Assembly (NCBI RefSeq): GCF_014297285.1
Contig: NZ_JACOQI010000016.1
Span: 8,110 to 72,109 of the forward strand
Origin: Dysosmobacter segnis
GTDB lineage: Bacteria > Bacillota > Clostridia > Oscillospirales > Oscillospiraceae
Length of the DNA stretch: 64,000 nucleotides
Direction of reading: 5' to 3'
In this document: positions 35,915 through 44,515 of the stretch, in pieces
How positions within the stretch are numbered: the stretch's first letter is position 1
How the letters are laid out: each line of letters starts with the position of its first letter
Translations under genes and position numbers: made by a program
The notes under the pieces: generated by a model
What the model was told of the DNA's origin: nothing
The model's database searches: none
What the model saw: only the letters and a program-made list of their open reading frames with translations

Positions 35915-36417
35915 AACCGGCGAGTATCTTTCTCGGCGTGCTGTTATCATGGGCAACCAAAACCGCGAAGCCCATCAATGCGGCAAGAGAAACAGCAACG
36001 GGATCACGCAGCCCAGCGGGGCCGCGACGCCTCGGAACAGCGACGCGCATGAACGCATCGCTGTTCCGCAGGCTTTCTGCGTTCTTCGAGATTCCCCTCG
36101 ACCAAGGCCCAAAAGCGGCAAAGTTTGCCGTTTTAAGTCCCGGCCGCGCAGGGTTTCCGAACCGCGCAAAACGCTCCGAGGGTAGTGATACCACCCCCAT
36201 CCAAAACGCCCCGTGTTTCGCCGTGTGAGCCGGTGTGTGCGCGGTTAGGAGATGGGGTGGCGTGTGTACCCGCTTTCACCTGCGAAAGCGAACGTGAGCC
36301 GTTTGTGCGAGTGTGATTTGAAACCGCGCTGGAGAGGACTTTCCCACGCCGTATGGGACGTAACTTCGGCAGATTGGGCGGTTATCGGAGGATTTTATTT
36401 ATAGCAGGATAAAGGGT
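35915..36417. other. Non-coding region between rep and oriT of IME-2
   Basis: No supported gene. It includes the 72-bp block at 36203-36274 that is about 90% identical to IME-3, preceded by GAGGGTAGTGATACCACCCCC, which also occurs in IME-3 near 54100 on the other strand. Several GC-rich hairpins are visible. It may hold the replication origin. Confidence 0.45.
36203..36274 (+). repeat. 72-bp conserved block shared by IME-2 and IME-3
   Basis: Matches 54228-54299 (inverted in the window) with about 7 differences in 72 positions, from AAAACGCCCCGTGTTTCG to GGCGTGTGTACCCGCT. The two elements have different relaxase types, so conservation of this block is not explained by a shared oriT. In IME-3 its left part encodes the end of the RepA-like gene (NAPCFGT); here the same codons (NAPCFAV) belong to no gene. 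Confidence 0.75.
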
Positions 36418-36580
36418 TGGCGTCGGAACCGACGCTCTGCCCGGTCACTTCTGCCCGCAGTGCGGGCAGTTGACGGGGGTTTCAACGCAGTCGGTTGTGG
36501 CGTCTATTCGGAAGATTTTTTGTACGATTGGCGTCTGACGTCCGTGAAAGGCCGATGAATACAGGCTTTTCGACGGCGTC
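36418..36580 (+). other. oriT: Putative oriT of IME-2 (hairpin plus GGCGTC iterons)
   Basis: Stem CTGCCCGCA/TGCGGGCAG at 36451-36469 within a 26-bp block identical to IME-1. TGGCGTC at 36418, 36498 and 36529 and CGGCGTC at 36574; the 31- and 45-bp spacings equal those in IME-1. Immediately upstream of the mobC-relaxase pair. Confidence 0.6.
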
Positions 36581-36602
36581 TTAGCGAGAAAGAAGGCATT
36601 TT

Positions 36603-37016
36603 ATGAGTGATAACAAGGATCGCTTGACCTACCGGCCGGAGCCGGAGACCAAGCAAAAAATAGAGCGGTGGTATCAGGAAGATAACTGCCGCAGCAAGAA
36701 TGAATTCATCGAAAAGGCGGTGAACTGCTACGCGGATATGCTGGCCGCAGGCGAAAGCGCCACGCTGCCCCGTGCGGTGCAATCCGCCATCGACAATCGA
36801 CTGAAGCTCTTCGAGGATCGCATCGCGTCACTGCTCTACAAGCAGGCGGTGGAGATGGACATGGCAATGTCCATCCTCCTGCAAAGTCTCAATGTGAGCG
36901 AGGAAGTGCTGCGGCAGGAGCGGGCCAAGAGCATCGCCGCCGTCAAGCGCACCAACGGTCAGCTGCGGTTGGAGCAAAAGCTCCGTGAGCTGGAGAGCGA
37001 AGCATGGCAAGGCTGA
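36603..37016 (+). CDS. MobC-like relaxosome accessory protein (IME-2)
   Basis: 137 aa. Ribbon-helix-helix-like N terminus (YRPEPETKQKIERWY, NCRSKNEFIEKAVNCYADML) and a helical C-terminal half; homologous to the IME-1 protein at 11042. It overlaps the relaxase by 13 bp, as in IME-1. Expected to bind the iterons just upstream. Confidence 0.75.
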   Translation: MSDNKDRLTYRPEPETKQKIERWYQEDNCRSKNEFIEKAVNCYADMLAAGESATLPRAVQSAIDNRLKLFEDRIASLLYKQAVEMDMAMSILLQSLNVSEEVLRQERAKSIAAVKRTNGQLRLEQKLRELESEAWQG

Positions 37017-38971
37017 TCGTCAAAAGTCCGTACATCAAGTGCGGCACTGGGCAAAGTGCTGGCGGGTATCTCAAGTACATCGCGACGCGGGAGCGGGTGG
37101 AGATTATCCCGGATGACCGTCCGCCCACCAACAAGCAGACGCAGCTCATCGCAAAGCTGGTGAAGGATTTTCCTGACGCAAAAGAACTGATGGAGTACGA
37201 GGACTACCTCTCACACCCGACAAAAGCGACGGCGTCCGCGCTCATCACGCTGGCGCTGGAATCGAATTGGGACAGGCTCTCCTCGATGGATGGCTACGCC
37301 AAGTACATCGCCCTGCGGCCCAGAGCGGAGCGGTTGGGGGAACACGGTCTCTTCGGTGACGATGACAACGTGGATCTGAACAGAGTCATGGATGAACTGG
37401 ACCACTACACCGGCAACGTGTGGACGCACATTATCTCCCTCCATCGGGAGGACGCGGAGCGGCTTGGCTACAACCACGCGGAGGCGTGGCGCACATTACT
37501 GCGTACCCACCGCAATGACATCGCCGCGGCAATGAAGATCCCACCGGAGGACTTCCGCTGGTATGCCGCCTTCCATGACGAGGGCAATCATCCTCACGTC
37601 CACATGATGGCGTGGTCGGCAAAGCCGAATCAGGCGTACCTGTCCAAAGACGGTATCCGCCAAATCAAGTCCACGCTGACCAATCAGATCTTCCGTCAGG
37701 AACTGCTCCATGTCTACGAGCAGAAAAGCAAGTCCCGCGACGAGCTGGTGGCGGAAGCGCGGAAAGCCATGCTGGAATTGGCGAAGGCCATGCGGGAAAT
37801 GACCTGCATCCACCCGGAGGCGGAGCAGATGATCTGGAAACTCTCCAAACAACTCAGCACCGTAGCGGGCAAGAAAACCTACGGCTATCTGCCGAAGCCG
37901 ATGAAGAAGCTGGTGGATGAGATCGTCGACCAAATGGCGCGGCTGCCCACTGTGGATGCGTGCTATCAGACATGGTGGGAACTGCAATGCCAGGTGGAGG
38001 ATTACTATTCCGAGGGGAAGAAACGGCTGCGCCCACCGCTGTCTCAGCAGAAAGAATTCCGCCAGATCAAGAACGCCGTCATCAAAGAGTCGGAGCATAT
38101 TCGCATGAACAGGTTTTCCTTTGAGGATGAGGAAATGCAGGATGACGGCGAACAGATCAGCACCTATGACATGAGCTATGCGTGTCAGGATCTGCAAGGC
38201 GTGGCCAACGATGATCGTTTCCCTCTGGAGGAACGGGACGAAGCGGCGGAGCAGTTGGAGCAGCTTGCGGAGGACGGTGACGCCTACGCCCAGTACATCA
38301 TCGGCACGGCGTACCGCGACGGCGGACTGCTGATACCGGACACAGCCAAAGCACAAAAGCTGTTGGAACGCGCGGCAAAACAGGAAATCGATGCGGCGCA
38401 GTACGCCCTCGGCAAGCTGTACCTCTCCAACGATGCTGACGTTCATAATCCCGCCAAGGGTATCTATTGGCTGAAACGCTCTGCTGACAACGGCAACGAT
38501 TACGCCGCCTACCGGCTGGGCAAGGAATATCTCAGCGGCAAAAATACGATAAAAGATGCCGAAACAGCAGTGTCATATTTGCGGCAGGCCGCGGATAACG
38601 GCAGCGCCTACGCCCAATACCTGTTGGGCAAGCTGACCCTCATGGGGGAGGGCGTTCCGAAGGACATGGACGCCGCCTACGAATGGTTCGCGGCGGCGCG
38701 GGGTAACGGCCACACCTACGCAGAATTTTTCATGAAACGCATGGAGCGCGGCGAACAGGAGCCGCCCTCCGTCCTGTTGTCCGCCACCCGGCTGCTCTAC
38801 CACATGGGCAATATCTTCCGTGACAACGCCACGGCTCCCGCTGCCACCGGTGTCCAAATCGACCGCAAGCGGCTGGCGCAGCTGCGGCAGAAGCGCGTCG
38901 CCCTCGGCCACAAGCCGGACGACCATGAGCCGGAGCAGCAACAAGGGTTTTCAATGAAATTCCATATGTAA
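37004..38971 (+). CDS. MobP3-family relaxase with C-terminal Sel1 repeats (IME-2)
   Basis: 655 aa, co-linear with the IME-1 relaxase from MARLI(V/L)KSPYIK to the C-terminal GHKPDDHE motif. Metal-binding motif HDEGNHPHVHMMAWS near residue 190; Sel1 repeats about 400-585 (AQYIIGTAYRDG, AQYALGKLYLSN, AAYRLGKEYLSG, AQYLLGKLTLMG). It would nick at the oriT block upstream of mobC. The two relaxases differ enough to show independent acquisition rather than recent duplication. Confidence 0.9.
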   Translation: MARLIVKSPYIKCGTGQSAGGYLKYIATRERVEIIPDDRPPTNKQTQLIAKLVKDFPDAKELMEYEDYLSHPTKATASALITLALESNWDRLSSMDGYAKYIALRPRAERLGEHGLFGDDDNVDLNRVMDELDHYTGNVWTHIISLHREDAERLGYNHAEAWRTLLRTHRNDIAAAMKIPPEDFRWYAAFHDEGNHPHVHMMAWSAKPNQAYLSKDGIRQIKSTLTNQIFRQELLHVYEQKSKSRDELVAEARKAMLELAKAMREMTCIHPEAEQMIWKLSKQLSTVAGKKTYGYLPKPMKKLVDEIVDQMARLPTVDACYQTWWELQCQVEDYYSEGKKRLRPPLSQQKEFRQIKNAVIKESEHIRMNRFSFEDEEMQDDGEQISTYDMSYACQDLQGVANDDRFPLEERDEAAEQLEQLAEDGDAYAQYIIGTAYRDGGLLIPDTAKAQKLLERAAKQEIDAAQYALGKLYLSNDADVHNPAKGIYWLKRSADNGNDYAAYRLGKEYLSGKNTIKDAETAVSYLRQAADNGSAYAQYLLGKLTLMGEGVPKDMDAAYEWFAAARGNGHTYAEFFMKRMERGEQEPPSVLLSATRLLYHMGNIFRDNATAPAATGVQIDRKRLAQLRQKRVALGHKPDDHEPEQQQGFSMKFHM

Positions 38972-39088
38972 AGTGGGCCGAGGTGTTCATTTTTTGCGCC
39001 GCAATAGTCAAAGAAACATTTGCAAAAACAGTAGCTTTGTGCGCCGGGTTGTGGTATGTGTTGTGGTTGCCAAAAAGGAGGTGCCGCA

Positions 39089-39391
39089 ATGTACGACTAC
39101 ATGAAGGCTCTGCAAAAGCGCTTCGACCGGCAGCCGCATCCAGAACTGTACGCCCAGGTCGAATACGCCCAAGAGGAACTGCGGCGGGACATGGACGCCG
39201 CAGGGCGGAAGAAGCTGCTGCGGCTGTTGGACGCACAAAACACATTGCTGGTTGAATCCAAGCTGATGAGCTTCACGGCGGGCTTCAAGCTGGCGTGGGG
39301 CATGGCAAAAGAGTTGGAGGCAGACGGGCTCTACTCCTTCGAGCGGGAGGAAGAAGAACACATCTGCCATCCGGCGGAACAGGAGGACTAA
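39089..39391 (+). CDS. DUF6809-family small protein (IME-2)
   Basis: 100 aa from the ATG at 39089 (GGAGGTG upstream). Helical protein (MYDYMKALQKRFDR, LLRLLDAQNTLLVESKLMSFTAGFKLAWGMAKEL) of the DUF6809 type seen beside integrases in Clostridial IMEs. The stop abuts the integrase ATG. An almost identical copy, including the 5' leader, is at 49036-49338 in IME-3. Function unknown; a link to excision or integration is inferred from position. Confidence 0.78.
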   Translation: MYDYMKALQKRFDRQPHPELYAQVEYAQEELRRDMDAAGRKKLLRLLDAQNTLLVESKLMSFTAGFKLAWGMAKELEADGLYSFEREEEEHICHPAEQED

Positions 39392-40594
39392 ATGTCGAAA
39401 CGAAGACCTGCTGGCGACGGGATGGTGCGCAAGCGGGAGGACGGCCGCTGGGAGGGCCGCATCGTGGTGGGCCACAAGAAAAACGGTACGCCCATCTTCC
39501 AGCACGCCTATGCGCATACACAAAAAGAACTGACGGAAAAGCTCCATCAAAATATCGAACGCTATCAGGACGTGGACCTGACCGAGGACAGCCGCATGAC
39601 CTTGGGGGAGTGGCTGGACCGTTGGCTGACGGACTATAAAGAGAACACCGTCCGCCCCGGCACCCTTGCGGGGTATCGAAGCTGCATCGAAAACTACATC
39701 AAGCCGCGGCTCGGCGGCAAACAGGTGTCGCTGGTGACATCGCAGGATGTGCAGAAACTCTATCGGAGGCTGAAAGAGAACGGGCGGGTCAGGGAGCATC
39801 CGAGGTTTGGTTCCGCCCTGTCGGATACCACCATCAACCGCCTCCACGCCATCTTCCACCAGGCGATGGAGGACGCCCTCCACGCGCATATCATCGCCAA
39901 AAATCCCACCGTGGGCGCAACGGTGCCGAAGGCAAGCCATGCGCCGAAACGTGTCCTGACCGACAGGGAACTGGACACCTTTCTGGACGCCGTGCGAGAA
40001 GACAAGATATGGGGTGACTTCTTCTATGTGGAGCTGACCACAGGCCTGCGGCGGGGCGAGATCTGCGGACTCATGTGGCAGGACTTTGACGCGCGGAACG
40101 GCGTCCTTCAAGTGCGCCGCACCCTTCATAGCCGAAAGTTGGGTGTTGATATGCTGGGCAAGACCAAGACCCGCAGCGGTGAGCGCACCATCGTCCTGCC
40201 CCGCAGCACGGCGGAAATTTTGCGCCGCCGAAAAGAGAATGCGATCACGCAATGGATCTTCCCAGACCCTGTCCGACCGGAGCTGCCGCTGTCTCCGAAC
40301 TGCGCCTACACGCACATGAAAGCGATTTTGCACAAGGCGGGACTGCCGGACATCCGCTTCCATGACCTGCGCCATACCTTCGCCACCCACGCCATCGCCA
40401 GCGGCGTGGATGCCAAGACCCTGTCGGGGATTCTGGGGCATACCAACGCCAGCTTCACGCTGGATACCTACACCCACGTCACACCGGATATGCAAAAAGC
40501 CGCCAGCGGCATCGTTGGCGGCTTCATGGAAGATCTGCTCGGAAAGGGGCTGAGACCTTGGCAAAGAAACGGAAAAGCGGAACTGGCACCGTAA
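39392..40594 (+). CDS. int: Tyrosine integrase 1 of IME-2
   Basis: 400 aa. N-terminal arm-binding domain (DGMVRKREDGRWEGRIVVG), core-binding domain, catalytic residues in TTGLRRGEI, HDLRHTF, LGHTNASFTL and DTYTH. It overlaps the second integrase by 37 bp, so the two are translationally linked. Whether both are needed for recombination, or integrase 2 comes from a second element, cannot be told from the sequence. Confidence 0.92.
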   Translation: MSKRRPAGDGMVRKREDGRWEGRIVVGHKKNGTPIFQHAYAHTQKELTEKLHQNIERYQDVDLTEDSRMTLGEWLDRWLTDYKENTVRPGTLAGYRSCIENYIKPRLGGKQVSLVTSQDVQKLYRRLKENGRVREHPRFGSALSDTTINRLHAIFHQAMEDALHAHIIAKNPTVGATVPKASHAPKRVLTDRELDTFLDAVREDKIWGDFFYVELTTGLRRGEICGLMWQDFDARNGVLQVRRTLHSRKLGVDMLGKTKTRSGERTIVLPRSTAEILRRRKENAITQWIFPDPVRPELPLSPNCAYTHMKAILHKAGLPDIRFHDLRHTFATHAIASGVDAKTLSGILGHTNASFTLDTYTHVTPDMQKAASGIVGGFMEDLLGKGLRPWQRNGKAELAP

Positions 40595-42135
40595 GACAGC
40601 GCAGTGACGGCCGGTGGGAGGGCCGCGTTGTCATCGGTTACGATGACAGCGGCCTTCCCAAAACGAAGAATGTTCTCGCCAAAACAAAGCGGGAATGTCA
40701 GGAGAAACTGCGGCAGCTCACTGAAAGCATGGTGGGGCGAAATGACCGAAAGATCAAACCGGATATGCTGTTCGGAGACTGGCTATGCTACTGGTATGAA
40801 ACCCACAGCAAGCCGACGCTCCGCGCCTCCACGCGGAACAACTACGAAAATGTCATCCACAACCATGTCCTGCCGGAGATCGGGAAGATCCCGCTGAACA
40901 AATTGTCACAGAATGATTTACAGCAGTTCTACGGGCGGCTGAAAAAGAATGGCCGCAAGCGTCTGACGGAGCAATACGGCGCGGGCCTTTCCGACCGCAT
41001 GGTGCGGATGTGCCACGCGGTCTGCCGCTCCGCCTTGGAACGGGCCGTGCGGGATGATCTGCTCCGTACAAACCCCGCCATCGGCTGCAAGCTGCCGCCG
41101 AAAAAAGCAAAGGAGATGCAGGTGCTGGATCGGGAGGAATTGCAGAAATTTCTCATTCAGGCGCAGGCGGACGGGTACTACGAGCTGTTCCTGCTGGATC
41201 TCTGCACCGGTCTGCGGCGGGGTGAATTGATAGCACTTCAATGGGAGGATCTGAACTTTGAAACCGGCGTGCTGACCGTCAACAAGCAGGCGTACACGGT
41301 AAACGGCGAATTGCAGATTATCCCGCCCAAAACCAAGGCATCCGTCCGAAAGCTGGTGCTGCCGCCTGCGGTGCTGGCCGTGCTGCGGGAGTACCGCAGG
41401 AAGGTGGATTCCCGCTGGATGTTTCCGTCCCCGGTGAAGGCGGACCGACCGATCACGCCCGGCGTGGCACGCAGGCGGCTTCAGACGATACTGGAGCGGG
41501 CAGACTGCAAGCGTGTCAGATTCCATGATCTGCGACATACCTTCGCAACGCTGGCGCTGGAAAACGGCATGGATGTGAAAACCCTTTCCGCCATGCTGGG
41601 GCATGTGTCTGCGGTGACAACGCTGGACATCTACACCCACATCACCGGCGATATGCAGCGCGCAGCCGCCGCCAGCATCGACCGGAGCATCGGCAAGATG
41701 GAGCCGCAGGAAGAAGCGGAGCCGGAGCAGAAAGGCATCGTGGACTTCCAGCCCTATGTGGGGAAGAAAAGAAAACCAGGCACCGGCTGCATCAGCGAAC
41801 TCAATGACCACTTGTTTGAGGGACGCTATTCTCCTATATGGCCGGACGGGACACAGCATTCCCGCAACGTCTACGCCCACACCCGCGAGGAGTGCGAGGA
41901 AAAGCTGAAAGCGCTGATCACGGAGATGAACGAGGAACGCAAAAATCTCAAGGAGCAGCTTTCGGGCATCGCCCCACCGACAAAACTGACCAAAACACAG
42001 CGCAAGCTGTGGGACTATATGCGCCTCCACCCGGAGGTCACGGAATTCTCGACCATCGCCAAACGAACCGGCCTGTCGCGGAATACCGTGAAGAAGCACT
42101 ATGAGATGGTGGCGGCAATGTTGGGGAGAAAATAG
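40558..42135 (+). CDS. int: Tyrosine integrase 2 of IME-2, with extra DNA-binding domains
   Basis: 525 aa beginning with TTG inside the end of integrase 1. Standard integrase to about residue 385 (GTGTVRQRSDGRWEGRVVIG; CTGLRRGEL; HDLRHTF; LGHVSAVTTL; DIYTH). A C-terminal extension then contains a second arm-binding-like domain (about 400-460: GTGCISELNDHLFEGRYSPIW, YAHTREECEEKLKALI) and a winged HTH (about 475-522: KTQRKLWDYMRLHPEVTEFSTIAKRTGLSRNTVKKHY). Typical family length is about 400, so this is an unusual composite that could bind two kinds of arm site or regulate transcription. Confidence 0.9.
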   Translation: MAKKRKSGTGTVRQRSDGRWEGRVVIGYDDSGLPKTKNVLAKTKRECQEKLRQLTESMVGRNDRKIKPDMLFGDWLCYWYETHSKPTLRASTRNNYENVIHNHVLPEIGKIPLNKLSQNDLQQFYGRLKKNGRKRLTEQYGAGLSDRMVRMCHAVCRSALERAVRDDLLRTNPAIGCKLPPKKAKEMQVLDREELQKFLIQAQADGYYELFLLDLCTGLRRGELIALQWEDLNFETGVLTVNKQAYTVNGELQIIPPKTKASVRKLVLPPAVLAVLREYRRKVDSRWMFPSPVKADRPITPGVARRRLQTILERADCKRVRFHDLRHTFATLALENGMDVKTLSAMLGHVSAVTTLDIYTHITGDMQRAAAASIDRSIGKMEPQEEAEPEQKGIVDFQPYVGKKRKPGTGCISELNDHLFEGRYSPIWPDGTQHSRNVYAHTREECEEKLKALITEMNEERKNLKEQLSGIAPPTKLTKTQRKLWDYMRLHPEVTEFSTIAKRTGLSRNTVKKHYEMVAAMLGRK

Positions 42136-42150
42136 AAATCACGGAAGTGC

Positions 42151-42197
42151 AAGAACAGAGGCGAAGAGGATTGATTGGAATCATTGCCTCTGTTCTT
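42151..42197. terminator. Terminator after IME-2 integrases
   Basis: AAGAACAGAGGC/GCCTCTGTTCTT, 12-bp perfect stem with a 23-nt loop and a following TTTTG. Right end of IME-2. The remaining 220 bp to mcrB contain no gene. Confidence 0.75.
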
Positions 42198-42418
42198 CCT
42201 GTTTTGTTATAGATGAAATATGTAAAAAACTAAGATAATTCTATCACAGTATTGCGTATGCGTAATGCGGATTCTTGTCTTTTGCTAAAATCGATGGTAC
42301 TATGATATTGATAATTACGCGCAGCCTCACGGCAGAAAACGACCACATCATCCAGCCGGCATTTGCCGAACGCTTCTATCGTGAGCCATAAGTGAGCTTG
42401 AAATATCGGAGGTGCAGC

Positions 42419-44515
42419 ATGGCTATACCGAAGCTGAAGAAGCAGAATATTATCGACGCCCTGAAATTCATCGACGAGAACGGGGTTCCCGAACATAATA
42501 CGAGCGTAAAATATGTTCTTGTGTCTGAGAATGGGAAAAAATACCCGCCGAAGTATGTGATGGCCGTTGCTGACCATTTGGCGAATGGTACGGATATTTC
42601 AACAGAAGCATTTACCAGTGCCGATGCAAAGAACTATCTGGAAAGCCGGGGCTTCACTATTGAAACAAAACCACAGGAAAAGTTCGAGTTGTCTATTACT
42701 GCTGAGAGTGTAGAGTCAACAGATGAACGCTTTACCATGGAAGATCTGAACCTTGGGGATAACTATAAGCCGCTGAATGCTTATTTCGAGAAGGCAAATG
42801 GGGATATCATCAAGCGTGCATACAACAAAGGCGAAAAAAGAAATTCTAATCAGACTATGCCGCGTATTGCCTGCCAGATATTTGAGAAGCAGCTTGCCGC
42901 ATTATCCGTTGAGGACAAGGAGAGCTTTCCCGTTTGCAAATACAGCCCTAATAGTGACATGATTAGAGGTATTTATACGAGTGTCGATGAGTACAAGAAG
43001 CACCGCAACTCGTTAGAGTACTTGACCTACAGCTATGATAACGGCCGCCAGTTTGTTATTTATAGCTGGAATATATTCTCTACGATTATCTTTGTTCAGG
43101 AATGCTTGAAGCGGTTTGGTGAACCGGGGGATCAATTCGTTCTGATATACCGCGAGAAAGATGAAAAAGAGGTTAAGGAGAAAGAAAAAGAAGCTGCTGT
43201 GCAGGTGGAGCTTGATCAGCAATCCAAAGAGTATCAGAATTCGTTTTCGTCCATGCTGATTAAATCAAAGAACCTGATTTTCAGAGGCGCACCAGGTACG
43301 GGAAAGTCCTATCTTGCCAAAGAAATTGCTGCGGATATTGTTAGCAATGGCTATGAGAAGGAATATAGTCATCTTACTGAGGAGCAGAAGAAGCAGGTGG
43401 AATTTGTCCAGTTTCACCCAAGCTATGATTACTCTGATTTTGTTGAAGGACTAAGACCGAAAATCAATGATGATGGGACAATGGGCTTTGAATTGCAGGA
43501 TGGCATTTTCAAGAAATTTGTTGCCCGTGCCAGAAAGAACTATGAGGACTCCCAAAAATCCAGAGAAACCGTAGAAAAGGAAGTCACGGTTCAAGAATCC
43601 ATGACAGAGTTTTTCTCCGGCGTTGAGTTTGGCGTTGACCCATTTAAAACGATCAATGGAAATGAATTTACCATTACCGGCGTGGATGACGGGCATATCC
43701 ATATTTCCATTCCCGGTAACGCATCTGTCAACAGGCTTGCTCTGAATCTGGATGAAGTTAGAAAGATGCTGGAATCCGGGCAGAAGTTTGAAAAAATAAA
43801 GGATATCACGTCCTTTTTCGGAAAGACGTTTGCTACACAAGGATACTCCTATGACTTTGCTATCTATAAAGCAATCAAAGCGAAGAAAAGTACAGTTTCA
43901 AAAGCAAAGGCAAAACAGGAGGAACTGAAAAAATACATATTCATTATAGATGAAATCAACCGCGGCGAGATTTCAAAGATTTTCGGTGAACTGTTCTTTG
44001 CGATAGATCCCGGTTATCGCGGCAAAGCCGGAGAAATCTCCACGCAATATTCTAATCTGCACTCTGACCCTGACGAAAAGTTCTATATTCCTGAAAATGT
44101 CTATATCATCGGCACCATGAACGATATCGACCGCTCTGTGGACAGCTTTGATTTTGCCATGCGCCGTCGCTTCCGTTTCGTGGAACTCAGAGCGGATGAG
44201 CGTCTTGAAATGCTTGCCTCGCTGGAAAACGAGGAATTAGAGGCTGAAGCAATCAGAAGGATGGCTGCGCTCAATAAGGCAATCGCAGAGGTTGAGGATC
44301 TGAATGAAAATTATCAGATCGGAGCGTCTTACTTCCTAAAGTTGAAAACACTTGATTTCGACCAGCTTTGGACTGATTATCTGCAACCGCTCCTACAGGA
44401 ATACATTCAGGGAATGTACGATGAGGAAGGAATTATGAATCGGTTCGCAAGGGCATACGGCTATCAGAAACCCGCCAGAGGTGATGCGAATGAAGCTGCT
44501 CAGGATCAAGGATAA
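42419..44515 (+). CDS. mcrB: McrB-type GTPase subunit of a modification-dependent restriction enzyme
   Basis: 698 aa from the ATG at 42419 (GGAGGTG upstream). The N-terminal region (about 1-80, IIDALKFIDENGVPEHNTS) and a middle region (about 80-270) would recognise the target. AAA+ core: Walker A GAPGTGKSYL (near 291), a long insertion, Walker B IFIIDEINRGE (near 508), and the MNDIDRSVDSFDFAMRRRF sensor/arginine region. McrB hexamers power McrC cleavage of DNA with modified cytosine. It overlaps mcrC by about 26 bp. Confidence 0.92.
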   Translation: MAIPKLKKQNIIDALKFIDENGVPEHNTSVKYVLVSENGKKYPPKYVMAVADHLANGTDISTEAFTSADAKNYLESRGFTIETKPQEKFELSITAESVESTDERFTMEDLNLGDNYKPLNAYFEKANGDIIKRAYNKGEKRNSNQTMPRIACQIFEKQLAALSVEDKESFPVCKYSPNSDMIRGIYTSVDEYKKHRNSLEYLTYSYDNGRQFVIYSWNIFSTIIFVQECLKRFGEPGDQFVLIYREKDEKEVKEKEKEAAVQVELDQQSKEYQNSFSSMLIKSKNLIFRGAPGTGKSYLAKEIAADIVSNGYEKEYSHLTEEQKKQVEFVQFHPSYDYSDFVEGLRPKINDDGTMGFELQDGIFKKFVARARKNYEDSQKSRETVEKEVTVQESMTEFFSGVEFGVDPFKTINGNEFTITGVDDGHIHISIPGNASVNRLALNLDEVRKMLESGQKFEKIKDITSFFGKTFATQGYSYDFAIYKAIKAKKSTVSKAKAKQEELKKYIFIIDEINRGEISKIFGELFFAIDPGYRGKAGEISTQYSNLHSDPDEKFYIPENVYIIGTMNDIDRSVDSFDFAMRRRFRFVELRADERLEMLASLENEELEAEAIRRMAALNKAIAEVEDLNENYQIGASYFLKLKTLDFDQLWTDYLQPLLQEYIQGMYDEEGIMNRFARAYGYQKPARGDANEAAQDQG

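Noticed and set aside
35638..36228. 196-codon frame between rep and mobC of IME-2
   Set aside because: Starts inside rep in another frame and has basic low-complexity composition; only its last codons resemble the repA end of IME-3, reflecting the shared 72-bp block.
39008..42099. Long minus-strand frames (518 and 393 codons) opposite the IME-2 integrases
   Set aside because: GC-rich integrase genes leave open antisense frames; the plus strand shows complete catalytic motifs.
33812..42135. IME-2 as a self-transmissible ICE
   Set aside because: No coupling protein, VirB4 or other secretion genes are present between the rep and int genes.
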